Shown here: positions 5,758-12,599 of the stretch, piece by piece
Layout of the letters: every line of letters starts with the position of its first letter
How positions within the stretch are numbered: position 1 is the first letter of the stretch
Assembly (NCBI GenBank): GCA_002373505.1
Contig: DFKE01000015.1
Span: 1-12,599, forward strand
Direction: 5' to 3'
From: Bacteroidales bacterium UBA3653
Lineage (GTDB): Bacteria; Bacteroidota; Bacteroidia; Bacteroidales; Paludibacteraceae
DNA: 12,599 nucleotides
The notes under the pieces: model-generated
The model's input: the letters and a program-made list of their open reading frames with translations, nothing else
Database searches by the model: none
Told to the model about the DNA's origin: nothing
Position numbers and translations under genes: made by a program

Positions 5758-7023
5758 ATGATTGACAGTAGAACTTTAGAAACGATTCTCTTGGATCAAA
5801 AGAATGAGTTGGAAGCACGCGAACAAGAGGCCCTTTGCCATCGACCGGAAGAATCTCTCGTGGAGATAAATAGTCCGCAAGCGCAGGTGGTGATAGGTGT
5901 GCGACGTAGTGGCAAATCGACCATGTGCTATCAAGCCCTCAAGCAAAGAGGCGTGCATTTCGCCTATGCGGATTTTGACGACGAGCGATTTAAAGGACTA
6001 CAAGCCGAGCAACTAAACGATGTGCTTGAAGTGCTGTACAAGATATACGGCGACTTTCAATATCTTTTCCTTGACGAGATTCAAGATATAGACGGTTGGC
6101 ATCTATTTGTCAATCGAATGTTGCGCCAGAAGATGCATGTCATCATCACCGGTTCCAATGCCAAGTTATTGAGCGGCGAGTTGGCAACACACCTAACCGG
6201 ACGCAACAAAGAGATCTCGCTCTATCCGTTCTCCTTCCAAGAGTTCTGCAATATGAAAGGAGTGGACACGAAGAGTGTGGCTACCAAGGAAACGGCTTTC
6301 CGTCGAGCAGCCTTTGATGAATACATGCAGCAGGGTGGTTTCCCGGAGTTGCTGATTATCGAAGATAAGCGGCACTATATAAACACGCTGGTAGATAACA
6401 TCCTCAAACGCGATATCGAGCAGCGCTACAAGATTGTCTATAAAGCCGCTTTCGAGCAAATGGCGCATCATCTGCTCAATATCTCTCCGTCCGTAGTGGC
6501 TACGCAGGAAATTACCGACTTGTTCCATTTCAAGTCGCTGCATACCACTAAGAATTATATAGACTACCTTAAGCAAGCGTACCTATTGGTGGGCGTGCCG
6601 AAATATGCCACCAAGAGCAAGCTACGCACGGTACAAGAAAAGTTATATGCCGTGGATGTGGCGATGATGAATATGCGTGAGAATGCTTTTTCACCCGAGA
6701 ACTTAGGGTGGCGGTTAGAGACGATCGTGCTCATCCAATTGCTTCGCAAATGCAAACTCAACGGATGGGATATATGCTATCTCAAAGAGCGTAGTGGAGA
6801 GTGTGATTTCTTGGTGTGCAAAGGCAACCAAGTGCTGCAATGCATTCAAGTGTCGTACGATATCTCTACAGAAAAAACACGCAATCGCGAACTGAACGGA
6901 TTAAAGACAGCCGCTCAGGTAACCAAGTGCAATAATTTATTGTTGTTAACCGACCATACTTACGAAGATACCACGCATGAGGGCTTAGATATCAAGATCC
7001 GCCCTGTTCATGAGTGGCAATAA
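5758..7023 (+). CDS. AAA_14 / DUF4143 family ATP-binding protein
   Basis: This 421-aa P-loop ATPase belongs to a family widespread and often multi-copy in Bacteroidetes and archaea, without a settled function. The AAA_14 part covers about 40-165: Walker A GVRRSGKST at 47-55 (K53), Walker B YLFLDEIQD at 102-110 (D106, E107), sensor-like ITGSNA at 130-135 and HLTGR at 145-149. A winged-helix/DUF4143 part runs from about 205 to 365. The C-terminal segment GECDFLVCKGNQVLQCIQVSYD at 347-368, read as GECDFL then IQVSYD, resembles the PD-(D/E)XK nuclease-like fold found at the end of DUF4143 proteins, but the usual E-x-K is Q-V-S here, so catalysis is unlikely. The start is the first ATG after a clear promoter. 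The gene is monocistronic, its G+C content is clearly higher than that of the next locus, and I see no link to its neighbours beyond sharing an accessory region. Confidence 0.93.
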   Translation: MIDSRTLETILLDQKNELEAREQEALCHRPEESLVEINSPQAQVVIGVRRSGKSTMCYQALKQRGVHFAYADFDDERFKGLQAEQLNDVLEVLYKIYGDFQYLFLDEIQDIDGWHLFVNRMLRQKMHVIITGSNAKLLSGELATHLTGRNKEISLYPFSFQEFCNMKGVDTKSVATKETAFRRAAFDEYMQQGGFPELLIIEDKRHYINTLVDNILKRDIEQRYKIVYKAAFEQMAHHLLNISPSVVATQEITDLFHFKSLHTTKNYIDYLKQAYLLVGVPKYATKSKLRTVQEKLYAVDVAMMNMRENAFSPENLGWRLETIVLIQLLRKCKLNGWDICYLKERSGECDFLVCKGNQVLQCIQVSYDISTEKTRNRELNGLKTAAQVTKCNNLLLLTDHTYEDTTHEGLDIKIRPVHEWQ

Positions 7024-7161
7024 TGAAATAGTTGGAGAACAAAAGTAAAAAATAACGCATTTTATTTCGGGGTAGGTGCCGATTTTTGAGGGGTATGGGC
7101 AAATAAAATGATAAAATGAAGATTGTATAGGCAACCACATGACAAGAATATAAGATTTAGT

Positions 7162-7947
7162 ATGATATTGATTATTTTAATATTGATTATATGCTGTGCG
7201 CTATATTTTAGTCATCTCAGCAAGAATACAGAAGGAGTACATTTTTGGCGTACCTTATTCCGTCATGTTACAGACACGATACTCAAATATCATACTGGCA
7301 CTCCTACTAAGGTTGTGTTATATGCTCTATATGGAATAATTGCGTTATCAGGAGCGGCAACTTTTAGCATTCCTCTCTTGAGAGCAATTGTGGAAAGGAA
7401 TGAGGAAACCGGATTCTGGAAAATATTTATAGAATGTCAGTGGGAGAGTTATAACTTATGGTTGGGAGGCATATCTATAATAGCAATAGCAGCAATCGCC
7501 TTAACATATTTAATCATATATAAACGCTATACTGTGCCGGAAGAAGACATAGCAGAAATAAAACACGACACCAGTGAGACGCTTGAGCTAGCAAAATCTC
7601 AAGATAAGAAACTGGATGAAATATTATCTAGATTGGACAAGCATCCATCTGCGGATATTAAACAACTATTACCGCGTTTTAAAGATGATATACAATCTCT
7701 GAAAGTCAAAACTGCATATGCGCATTTGCAGGATATTTATACCATCTTAGAACAAAATGAAGAGAGGGATAAAACTCTGCTTGCCACAATACAGTATTAT
7801 ATGGGAATGTGTGCACGCTATTCAAAGAGTGTAGCATGCAAACAGCACTTTGAGTCTGCTTACAATTTAATGCGGGAAGCAAATGCAATAATTCCTGAAG
7901 TGTTAGAAGGCGTGATATATATTTCCTGTAAAGAAAGACAAGAATAG
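7162..7947 (+). CDS. N-terminal part of an interrupted TPR-GreAB-C-PIN protein: three membrane segments, coiled coil, TPR-like helices
   Basis: From the ATG at 7162 the frame gives 261 aa. A TTG at 7123 would add 13 residues, but the added MYRQPHDKNIRFS is polar and uninformative, so I prefer the ATG. Membrane segments lie at about 1-17, 51-73 and 99-120. A charged coiled coil (128-160) follows, then helix pairs of TPR type (167-261). The frame ends at TAG 7945-7947, inside what reads as an ongoing helical repeat (EGVIYISCKERQE), and continues in the same frame without another stop to the 930-aa part. I therefore read both as one gene split by a nonsense codon, or by a codon that is read through. 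No TAnnTTTG box was found upstream. The DNA is markedly A+T-rich compared with the preceding gene. Confidence 0.75.
   Translation: MILIILILIICCALYFSHLSKNTEGVHFWRTLFRHVTDTILKYHTGTPTKVVLYALYGIIALSGAATFSIPLLRAIVERNEETGFWKIFIECQWESYNLWLGGISIIAIAAIALTYLIIYKRYTVPEEDIAEIKHDTSETLELAKSQDKKLDEILSRLDKHPSADIKQLLPRFKDDIQSLKVKTAYAHLQDIYTILEQNEERDKTLLATIQYYMGMCARYSKSVACKQHFESAYNLMREANAIIPEVLEGVIYISCKERQE
7945..7947 (+). other. In-frame amber codon interrupting the 1,200-codon frame
   Basis: TAG sits between codons for CKERQE and NARAYANEMKSIS. Both sides are in the same frame, and there is no other stop from 7120 to 10762. A single C-to-T change from CAG (Gln) would explain it. Confidence 0.8.
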
Positions 7948-7971
7948 AATGCACGTGCGTACGCAAATGAG

Positions 7972-10764
7972 ATGAAAAGCATATCCCCGACTAATTTCTG
8001 GACAGTCGTGCCGGATTTGATTTTTGCTACGGATATAAATGCAGCACATAATTCTATTCCTGCTGAAATAAACAAATCATTAGCATTAGCAAATTCGATG
8101 CTAATAGGATGGAATGATGATCAAATTTTCATTGATTTATCTACTTATGAGTATATCGAATTAGATAGTATTACAACGGCCAATTTCCCTTTATGGATTC
8201 TAAATTTGAATGTCGCTACAAATAAATTTATGCAATCCATGCGAATTAGAAACAGCATGAAGTTGATGTATACAAGTGAGGCACAAAAAGTATATGAATT
8301 GACCGATACATACCTTTCTTTGTTGGCGAAAACAGAGATACAGAATCTATTACCGGACACTATATTTTTACATGCCTTTACAGGCTACCTCAAAAATCAA
8401 AATGCAGAATGGCTGAGTGTTATGCATCAGGAAAAAGACAAGGTGCATTTCAAAGAATTTTATCACTTAGGATACGCAATCATGTTGAGAGATAGTAAAC
8501 ACTTCTCCGAAGCAACGCAACTACTGAAAGACTATGGAGCTGATGCCCCATCCTCTATTCTAAATATGAGGTTATTAATAGCTTTTCAGATTGGTAATAC
8601 GGTAGAGATGGTCGATGTTTTCAAAGAAGCTGTAGATAATCATTCTGATATTCCAGATCACCTATTGCCAAATTTCTTTGCAATCATAAAGAATTTATAT
8701 AATGAGGTTAAACCATATGCTTCTAATTTGGTTATACAGAATCCATTAAGTAAAGGATTATACGAGCAATTTATATTATATGCAGAAAAGCAAGAGGTAG
8801 ATATCTCCTTTTTGCAAAATAACGAAAATGATTTCTTCCCGGATTTATACCCTTATTTGGCAATTATTTATAAAGAAAAAATAGGCTTAGATAAAGGAAT
8901 AGATATCCTTAAAAAATGTGTGAATAATCATGTTCTGGATTTTCGCACATATTTGTTGATTAGTTATTATAGAGAAGATGTCAAATACACAAAGGATTTA
9001 TACCATTTGTTGAAAGAACTGCGTAAGGCAGGAGAGATAGATGATAATTTATTATGGCTGGAGTTGGAACTGGCAGATAAGATACAAGATTATACTGCTG
9101 GTTTGGAAATCTCAAGTCAACTCGTGGAACGTCATCCGGATGATTTCCCAACTTTAGTGTATCATATTAAGGAACTGCGAGGCATAGAAAGGACAGATGA
9201 TATTATATCCTACGAAAAGAAACTAAAAACATATAATTTACAAAATGCTCCTTTTCATTTATTACATCTTGTCGTAGATATATACATTAGTATTAACGAG
9301 TTAGAGTTTGCTATAGATTTTTTGTATCAGGGTATTAAACAATCAAATAATCAAGAACTACGAGATCTATATTACACTCTTACATTAAATCCGAATATTT
9401 CTGCAATAATTACAACTACCAAACAGAAAATAGAACTTGGAGACTATGTGGAAATTAAAAACGGTGATAAAATTGAGAAAGTTGAGATTTCGCACGGTTC
9501 AGTATATACTGATATGGTAGGAAGGGGCATAAATGAAGAAGTGGAATTGCAATATACAAAACCGACGATAGTTTCCGTCTTATCTATTCATAATAAATAT
9601 TATAAACTACTTGAAGAAGTAACACATGATATTATGAGTCAAAGAAGCCGTAATATCAAAATGTTTTCTCTTGACGATTTCAATTTTAAAGAAGATCCTA
9701 TAGGGGCTCTTAAACAAATGATTGGAGAATCTCCAACAAGGAAAGAACAACAAGAAGCAAATCTTTTGAATTATAAAAAAGGAGAAATATCTTTTTATGC
9801 TTTTGTTCATGACTACGACGAAGTGGCAAGTTTATATAATATGATTTATGATAAGCACTTTAATATATATACTTTGCCGAACGGATATTTTGAAAAAATA
9901 TTTGTAGGGGGAAACAATATTGCTAATTTTGAATGTGTTCTGGACTTGTCTTCATTAATACTACTCCAACAAATTACCATTCAATATGACTTGGAGTACA
10001 ATAGTAAATTTATCATTCCGATAAGTTTGCAAACATTATTAAAAGAAGCCAAAATCAAGGAAGAAGCAAGTACGCCATCTTCATTATATCAATCGGTAGT
10101 TGATTCAGTAGTCATCAAATATGAAGATTCAACGAAAACACCACTATGGAATCTAATTTGTAATTTGCTATCTTGGATTGATACTTATTGTGAAGTTAAA
10201 ATAGTAGAGGATAAATTGAATGCAGGAAATAGTATACAAACTATGTCATTTTCTACTCAATCAGATAGCGTATTCTTGGCAACACATGGTGGGTTACTTA
10301 TAACAGAAGATAAAGTGTGGCAAACAAAGATGTTCAATGCCTTCCCCTCAATGAGTGTTTCTAATTGGTTGCATATGCGCAAGTATAGATTTGCTGATAA
10401 GTTTGCGGAGCAAATGATAGGGTGTGGCAACTTTGGACTCCCTATGACTTCGCAATATATAGTGGAGCAATATAAAGATTTAGCGTTGAATAAAGATAAT
10501 ACATATTCATTATGTATGACGAATATTGAAGTGAATCCATTTGTTTATCAGGAAGTATTAGAGGCTGGTAGAAAGATATTGGCAGATATTAATACACCGG
10601 AGTCTATTTCTGCGGTTATAAATATGTTTGTAATACTATTTAAGTCAATGACGCAAGATACAGCTTCCTTGATATGTTACAAAGAAATGCTTGTTCCGCA
10701 AAATTCAATGTATATATCTTGCTTGCAAGATGCATTAAAAATAGCACACCCTATCATAGTGTGA
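7972..10764 (+). CDS. TPR-like / GreAB-C-like / PIN nuclease domain protein (C-terminal part of the interrupted gene)
   Basis: If translated alone from the first ATG after the amber codon, this is 930 aa. Residues 1-470 are mainly alpha-helical repeats of TPR type (for example HLGYAIMLRDSKHFSEATQL, and LYPYLAIIYKEKIGLDKGID). Residues about 487-540 (ELGDYVEIKNGDKIEKVEIS, then GINEEVELQ, then VSVLSI) resemble the GreA/GreB C-terminal domain. Residues about 653-800 form a PIN-type RNase domain with the acidic set D658 (VLDLSS), E692 (LLKEAK), D765 (QSDSVFLA) and D780 (LLITEDKVW), so it looks catalytically intact. The remaining 130 residues are helical. TPR-GreAB-C-PIN architectures are known from bacterial conflict-system proteins; RNA cleavage linked to transcription would be the expected activity. 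The gap to the previous frame is 24 nt with no stop in frame. A hairpin terminator follows. Confidence 0.85.
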   Translation: MKSISPTNFWTVVPDLIFATDINAAHNSIPAEINKSLALANSMLIGWNDDQIFIDLSTYEYIELDSITTANFPLWILNLNVATNKFMQSMRIRNSMKLMYTSEAQKVYELTDTYLSLLAKTEIQNLLPDTIFLHAFTGYLKNQNAEWLSVMHQEKDKVHFKEFYHLGYAIMLRDSKHFSEATQLLKDYGADAPSSILNMRLLIAFQIGNTVEMVDVFKEAVDNHSDIPDHLLPNFFAIIKNLYNEVKPYASNLVIQNPLSKGLYEQFILYAEKQEVDISFLQNNENDFFPDLYPYLAIIYKEKIGLDKGIDILKKCVNNHVLDFRTYLLISYYREDVKYTKDLYHLLKELRKAGEIDDNLLWLELELADKIQDYTAGLEISSQLVERHPDDFPTLVYHIKELRGIERTDDIISYEKKLKTYNLQNAPFHLLHLVVDIYISINELEFAIDFLYQGIKQSNNQELRDLYYTLTLNPNISAIITTTKQKIELGDYVEIKNGDKIEKVEISHGSVYTDMVGRGINEEVELQYTKPTIVSVLSIHNKYYKLLEEVTHDIMSQRSRNIKMFSLDDFNFKEDPIGALKQMIGESPTRKEQQEANLLNYKKGEISFYAFVHDYDEVASLYNMIYDKHFNIYTLPNGYFEKIFVGGNNIANFECVLDLSSLILLQQITIQYDLEYNSKFIIPISLQTLLKEAKIKEEASTPSSLYQSVVDSVVIKYEDSTKTPLWNLICNLLSWIDTYCEVKIVEDKLNAGNSIQTMSFSTQSDSVFLATHGGLLITEDKVWQTKMFNAFPSMSVSNWLHMRKYRFADKFAEQMIGCGNFGLPMTSQYIVEQYKDLALNKDNTYSLCMTNIEVNPFVYQEVLEAGRKILADINTPESISAVINMFVILFKSMTQDTASLICYKEMLVPQNSMYISCLQDALKIAHPIIV

Positions 10765-10792
10765 CTATTCTGCATGTCTTAGTTTAGTAATT

Positions 10793-10818
10793 GCGCAACC
10801 TCTAGTTGCGCTTCTTTC
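10793..10818 (+). terminator. Intrinsic terminator after the PIN-domain gene
   Basis: A perfect 7-bp stem GCGCAAC / GTTGCGC with a 5-nt loop CTCTA is followed by the T-rich TTCTTTC. It lies 28 nt after the stop codon. Confidence 0.75.
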
Positions 10819-10821
10819 TCA

Positions 10822-10907
10822 ATAAGGAGTTCGTTTCACTCCCGGTTTTTGTTTATATCTATTTTTTCTTTCCCCCCTTTTTTATAAGGTGCTCGTTTCA
10901 CTCGCGG
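10822..10907 (+). repeat. Pair of 24-bp direct repeats
   Basis: Positions 10822-10845 and 10884-10907 match in 21 of 24 bases, with shared core TCGTTTCACTC preceded by ATAAGG and ending in CGG. They are separated by a T/C-rich stretch. A looser relative (ATAAGGAGTGCGCTCACGCG) lies at about 11307-11326. The function is unknown. Between 10908 and 11047 I see nothing else. Confidence 0.5.
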
Positions 10908-11047
10908 CTTGTGGTCTTCATTTCATTCAGACAATTTTTTTGAAAGGAAGACAGATGAGTAGCGTAGCCGACACAAAAACAAGATAGCCCGGTGATTTCT
11001 CCTCGATCTCTCGAAAGTGGCGGCTACCTCCTCTCCCACAATATACC

Positions 11048-11238
11048 GCAGTGCAGTACCATCGGCGATGCTCTCTCTCGCTGCTGCCCTCGCCCCTCTC
11101 CGCTCCGCTGTCTCCCGCCTCTGCCCGCTCCGCTCTCTCTCCGCTCTCTGCCGCGCCCGCGCGCCGCAGGCGCGCACAGCCCACACCCCGCATGGCGCAC
11201 ACCGCACCCCATAGCGCCACTCCGCCACCGATGAGGCA
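11048..11238 (+). repeat. 191-bp G+C-rich inverted repeat, left copy
   Basis: It is the reverse complement of 12409-12599 with a single difference in 191 positions (A at 11185). One strand is strongly pyrimidine-rich (runs of CTCTC, CCGCTC). A strong hairpin GCGCGCC-GCA-GGCGCGC lies within it. The G+C content is far above that of every gene in the window. Several overlapping frames of 65-106 codons cross it on both strands; they are Arg/Pro/Ala-rich artefacts of composition, and I do not call them genes. Confidence 0.9.
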
Positions 11239-11286
11239 TACATATCACCCCCCCAAAAAAACTTGCCTATTCCTCCCGACTACATT

Positions 11287-11362
11287 AAAGATATGGTCTC
11301 TCTCAAATAAGGAGTGCGCTCACGCGCGCACGTGTATAATATATAAGGTCTATAGGTCTTTC
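11287..11362 (+). repeat. Satellite motifs of the inverted repeat, left side
   Basis: Two short blocks are repeated in inverted orientation on the right side: 11287-11307 (21 bp, perfect match to the complement of 12347-12367) and 11345-11362 (AAGGTCTATAGGTCTTTC, perfect match to the complement of 12328-12345). On the left the blocks are 37 bp apart, on the right only 1 bp. The extra DNA on the left contains the dispersed 22-bp repeat. Confidence 0.75.
11325..11346 (+). repeat. Dispersed 22-bp repeat, copy 2
   Basis: The segment CGCGCACGTGT followed by ATAATATATAA matches 5377-5398 in 21 of 22 positions. It lies in the DNA that is extra in the left flanking repeat. Confidence 0.6.
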
Positions 11363-11471
11363 CAATAATGTGTTCGGTAACCCTCACGGCTGTATATACG
11401 TCTCCGACGGGAAAACAAATTTTGCATAGTAAAAGGAATAGGTTTAATGGCAACTACCTGCGGTGCGGAAC

Positions 11472-11498
11472 GTGAACGCATTTTCTCAATACGTTCAC
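11472..11498. promoter_or_regulatory. Palindrome upstream of the nitroreductase promoter (putative operator)
   Basis: Perfect arms GTGAACG (11472-11478) and CGTTCAC (11492-11498) are separated by 13 nt and end 9 nt before the -33 element. The location suits a regulator-binding site. No regulator gene is adjacent in the window. Confidence 0.5.
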
Positions 11499-11507
11499 TC
11501 ACATTTA

Positions 11508-11539
11508 TTTGCGTATATCGGGAAATTGTTGTACCTTTG
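11508..11539 (+). promoter_or_regulatory. Nitroreductase gene promoter
   Basis: The -33 element TTTG (11508-11511), a 20-nt spacer and the -7 box TACCTTTG (11532-11539) form a consensus Bacteroidetes promoter. The leader would be about 20 nt. This placement decides the start codon of the gene at the ATG 11566. Confidence 0.85.
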
Positions 11540-11565
11540 CACTCGCAAATGTAAACAACACCACA

Positions 11566-12240
11566 ATGACACTCTTAGAAGCCATCCAAGCCCGCCACTC
11601 TGTGCGGCAGTACATAGACAAACCGGTAGAAGCGGACAAACTGCAATCGCTACGTGATACTATCGACCTCTGCAACCGCGAAGGCGGTACACATCTTCAA
11701 CTAATAACAGACGAACCGCTTGCTTTCAGCAAAAGCAATGCCCCTATGTATGGTAAGTTTACGAATGTGCGTAATTACATTGCTATCGTCGCACCCAAAG
11801 GTAACGAAGGTAGCGAACTCGCTGGCTATTATGGAGAAAGGGTAGTGCTCCATGCGCAAACGCTTGGACTAAACACCTGTTGGGTAGGCTTAACTTTCAA
11901 GAATATCAAGACTGCCTATACGATCGCACCCGGCGAAGAACTGAAAGCAGTCATCTCATTGGGCTACGGAGCAACGCAAGGCGTGCAACACCCGCAAAAG
12001 AAATCTATCGAGGACGTAACGATTAACAAATCAAACCAAGCGTTACCGGAATGGTTCATCAAAGGAGTAGAAGCGGCACTCTTGGCACCTACCGCCGTTA
12101 ATCAACAGAAATTTGCTTTCATCCTAAACGCTGACCAAAGCGTACAAGCCCAAACTAAATTCTCCCTCATAGGCTACACCCATCTTGATCTCGGTATAGT
12201 CAAGTATCATTTTGAACTTGCCTCCGGTCATAAGCTCTAA
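11566..12240 (+). CDS. Nitroreductase family protein (TM1586-like)
   Basis: This 224-aa protein is a predicted FMN-dependent NAD(P)H oxidoreductase of the nitroreductase superfamily; its physiological substrate is unknown. The N-terminal helix with RHSVRQY (10-16) is the usual FMN-phosphate-binding segment. The middle part (YYGERVVLHAQTLGLNTCWVG, roughly 88-108) and the second-half motif LLAPTAVNQQKF (172-183) followed by LDLGIVKYHFE (207-217) fit the single-chain TM1586 subfamily, in which two nitroreductase halves are joined. The start is the ATG at 11566: an in-frame TTG at 11509 lies inside the -33 box and is excluded. The gene stands alone between two inverted G+C-rich repeats. It has no visible functional link to the PIN gene upstream. 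Confidence 0.93.
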   Translation: MTLLEAIQARHSVRQYIDKPVEADKLQSLRDTIDLCNREGGTHLQLITDEPLAFSKSNAPMYGKFTNVRNYIAIVAPKGNEGSELAGYYGERVVLHAQTLGLNTCWVGLTFKNIKTAYTIAPGEELKAVISLGYGATQGVQHPQKKSIEDVTINKSNQALPEWFIKGVEAALLAPTAVNQQKFAFILNADQSVQAQTKFSLIGYTHLDLGIVKYHFELASGHKL

Positions 12241-12327
12241 CCCCATCCCCGTGCAACCTTTAATCCACTAACCCCTTAACCATCTAACCCGTATTACTCT
12301 CGCGCGCCCTGCGGTCGCTCGAAAAAA

Positions 12328-12367
12328 GAAAGACCTATAGACCTTTTTTGAGAGAGACCATATCTTT
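12328..12367 (-). repeat. Satellite motifs of the inverted repeat, right side
   Basis: It contains the complements of both left-side blocks (12328-12345 and 12347-12367), nearly adjacent. The block at 12328-12345 contains a short direct repeat AGACCT-AT-AGACCT. Between the nitroreductase stop and this point (12241-12327) I see only a C-rich stretch and a GCGCGCC..GCGGTCGC segment, with no gene. Confidence 0.75.
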
Positions 12368-12408
12368 TCTGCCCCGGTAGGAATAACCTGCGTTTGCCTC
12401 CCCGTGTC

Positions 12409-12599
12409 TGCCTCATCGGTGGCGGAGTGGCGCTATGGGGTGCGGTGTGCGCCATGCGGGGCGTGGGCTGTGCGCGCCTGCGGCGCGCGGGCGCGGCAGA
12501 GAGCGGAGAGAGAGCGGAGCGGGCAGAGGCGGGAGACAGCGGAGCGGAGAGGGGCGAGGGCAGCAGCGAGAGAGAGCATCGCCGATGGTACTGCACTGC
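12409..12599 (-). repeat. 191-bp G+C-rich inverted repeat, right copy (reaches the window edge)
   Basis: It is the inverted counterpart of 11048-11238, identical in 190 of 191 positions. Because the match is still perfect at the last base of the window, the repeat probably continues outside, and its true length is unknown. A 100-codon minus-strand frame across it is a composition artefact. Confidence 0.9.

Noticed and set aside
7024..7100. Terminator after the AAA_14 gene (TCGG..CCGA followed by TTTTT at about 7067-7089)
   Set aside because: The stem is only 4 bp with an 8-nt or longer loop, too weak to annotate.
7123..7161. TTG start adding 13 residues to the membrane/TPR protein
   Set aside because: It adds a polar stretch before a hydrophobic segment; the ATG at 7162 is simpler. 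It cannot be excluded, since no promoter was found.
10923..11368. Overlapping frames of 65-106 codons on both strands across the left G+C-rich repeat
   Set aside because: They are Arg/Pro/Ala/Ser-rich, occur in several frames and both strands at once, and follow from the base composition of a repeat; no start signal or domain supports them.
11509..11565. Extended nitroreductase start at TTG 11509
   Set aside because: The TTG lies within the -33 box and upstream of the -7 box of a consensus promoter; the ATG at 11566 begins the family-typical N-terminus.
12294..12596. 100-codon minus-strand frame sharing its first 62 residues with the frame at 11051
   Set aside because: The shared protein sequence is due to the 191-bp inverted repeat; the frames diverge where the repeat ends, as expected for non-coding DNA.
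1..12599. CRISPR array, tRNA, rRNA, transposase or integrase gene
   Set aside because: None was seen: no regularly spaced repeats, no cloverleaf or conserved rRNA segments noticed, and no DDE, HUH or recombinase motif in any plausible frame.

Overview
The window looks like an accessory (defence-type) region from a member of the Bacteroidetes, probably Bacteroidales. Several genes are preceded by the phylum's characteristic -7 box TAnnTTTG; two of them have a TTTG or TTG -33 element exactly 20 nt upstream, and Shine-Dalgarno sequences are inconspicuous. Protein families (HsdM, WYL regulator, AAA_14/DUF4143 ATPase, TM1586-type nitroreductase) fit that assignment. No rRNA, tRNA or CRISPR array was seen.

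Left part (1-5281, all minus strand). Read in transcription order: a 44-aa membrane peptide gene and an 86-aa gene (a two-gene operon), a WYL-domain regulator, a 594-aa AAA ATPase, a 343-aa partner, and the N-terminal 242 residues of the type I methyltransferase HsdM, which runs off the window at base 1. The ATPase has an OLD/DUF3696-type ABC core with no visible TOPRIM nuclease, and its first 50 residues look like the N-terminal domain of translation factor IF-2. The ATPase and partner genes are 2 nt apart and sit between two near-identical promoter regions (32/36 identical), one before the ATPase and one before hsdM. A 15-bp motif, GTGYGCAARGWTACT on the plus strand, lies at the promoters of the WYL gene, the ATPase and hsdM. 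This makes it likely that the WYL protein controls itself, the ATPase pair and the restriction-modification operon. I consider the ATPase pair the best candidate for an undescribed system in the window.

Middle part (5282-10764, plus strand). A hairpin-rich, A+T-rich intergenic region of about 475 bp precedes a stand-alone AAA_14/DUF4143 ATPase. Then comes a strongly A+T-rich locus: a reading frame for three membrane segments, a coiled coil and TPR-like helices stops at a single in-frame TAG (7945-7947) and continues in the same frame for 930 more residues carrying TPR-like repeats, a GreA/GreB C-terminal-like domain and a PIN nuclease domain with all four acidic residues. It reads as one gene of about 1,200 codons interrupted by one amber codon. 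A hairpin terminator follows.

Right part (10765-12599). A nitroreductase gene with a textbook Bacteroidetes promoter is flanked by an inverted pair of 191-bp, very G+C-rich repeats (190/191 identical) with shared satellite motifs; the right copy touches the window edge. Further short dispersed repeats link this region with the intergenic region at 5.4 kb.
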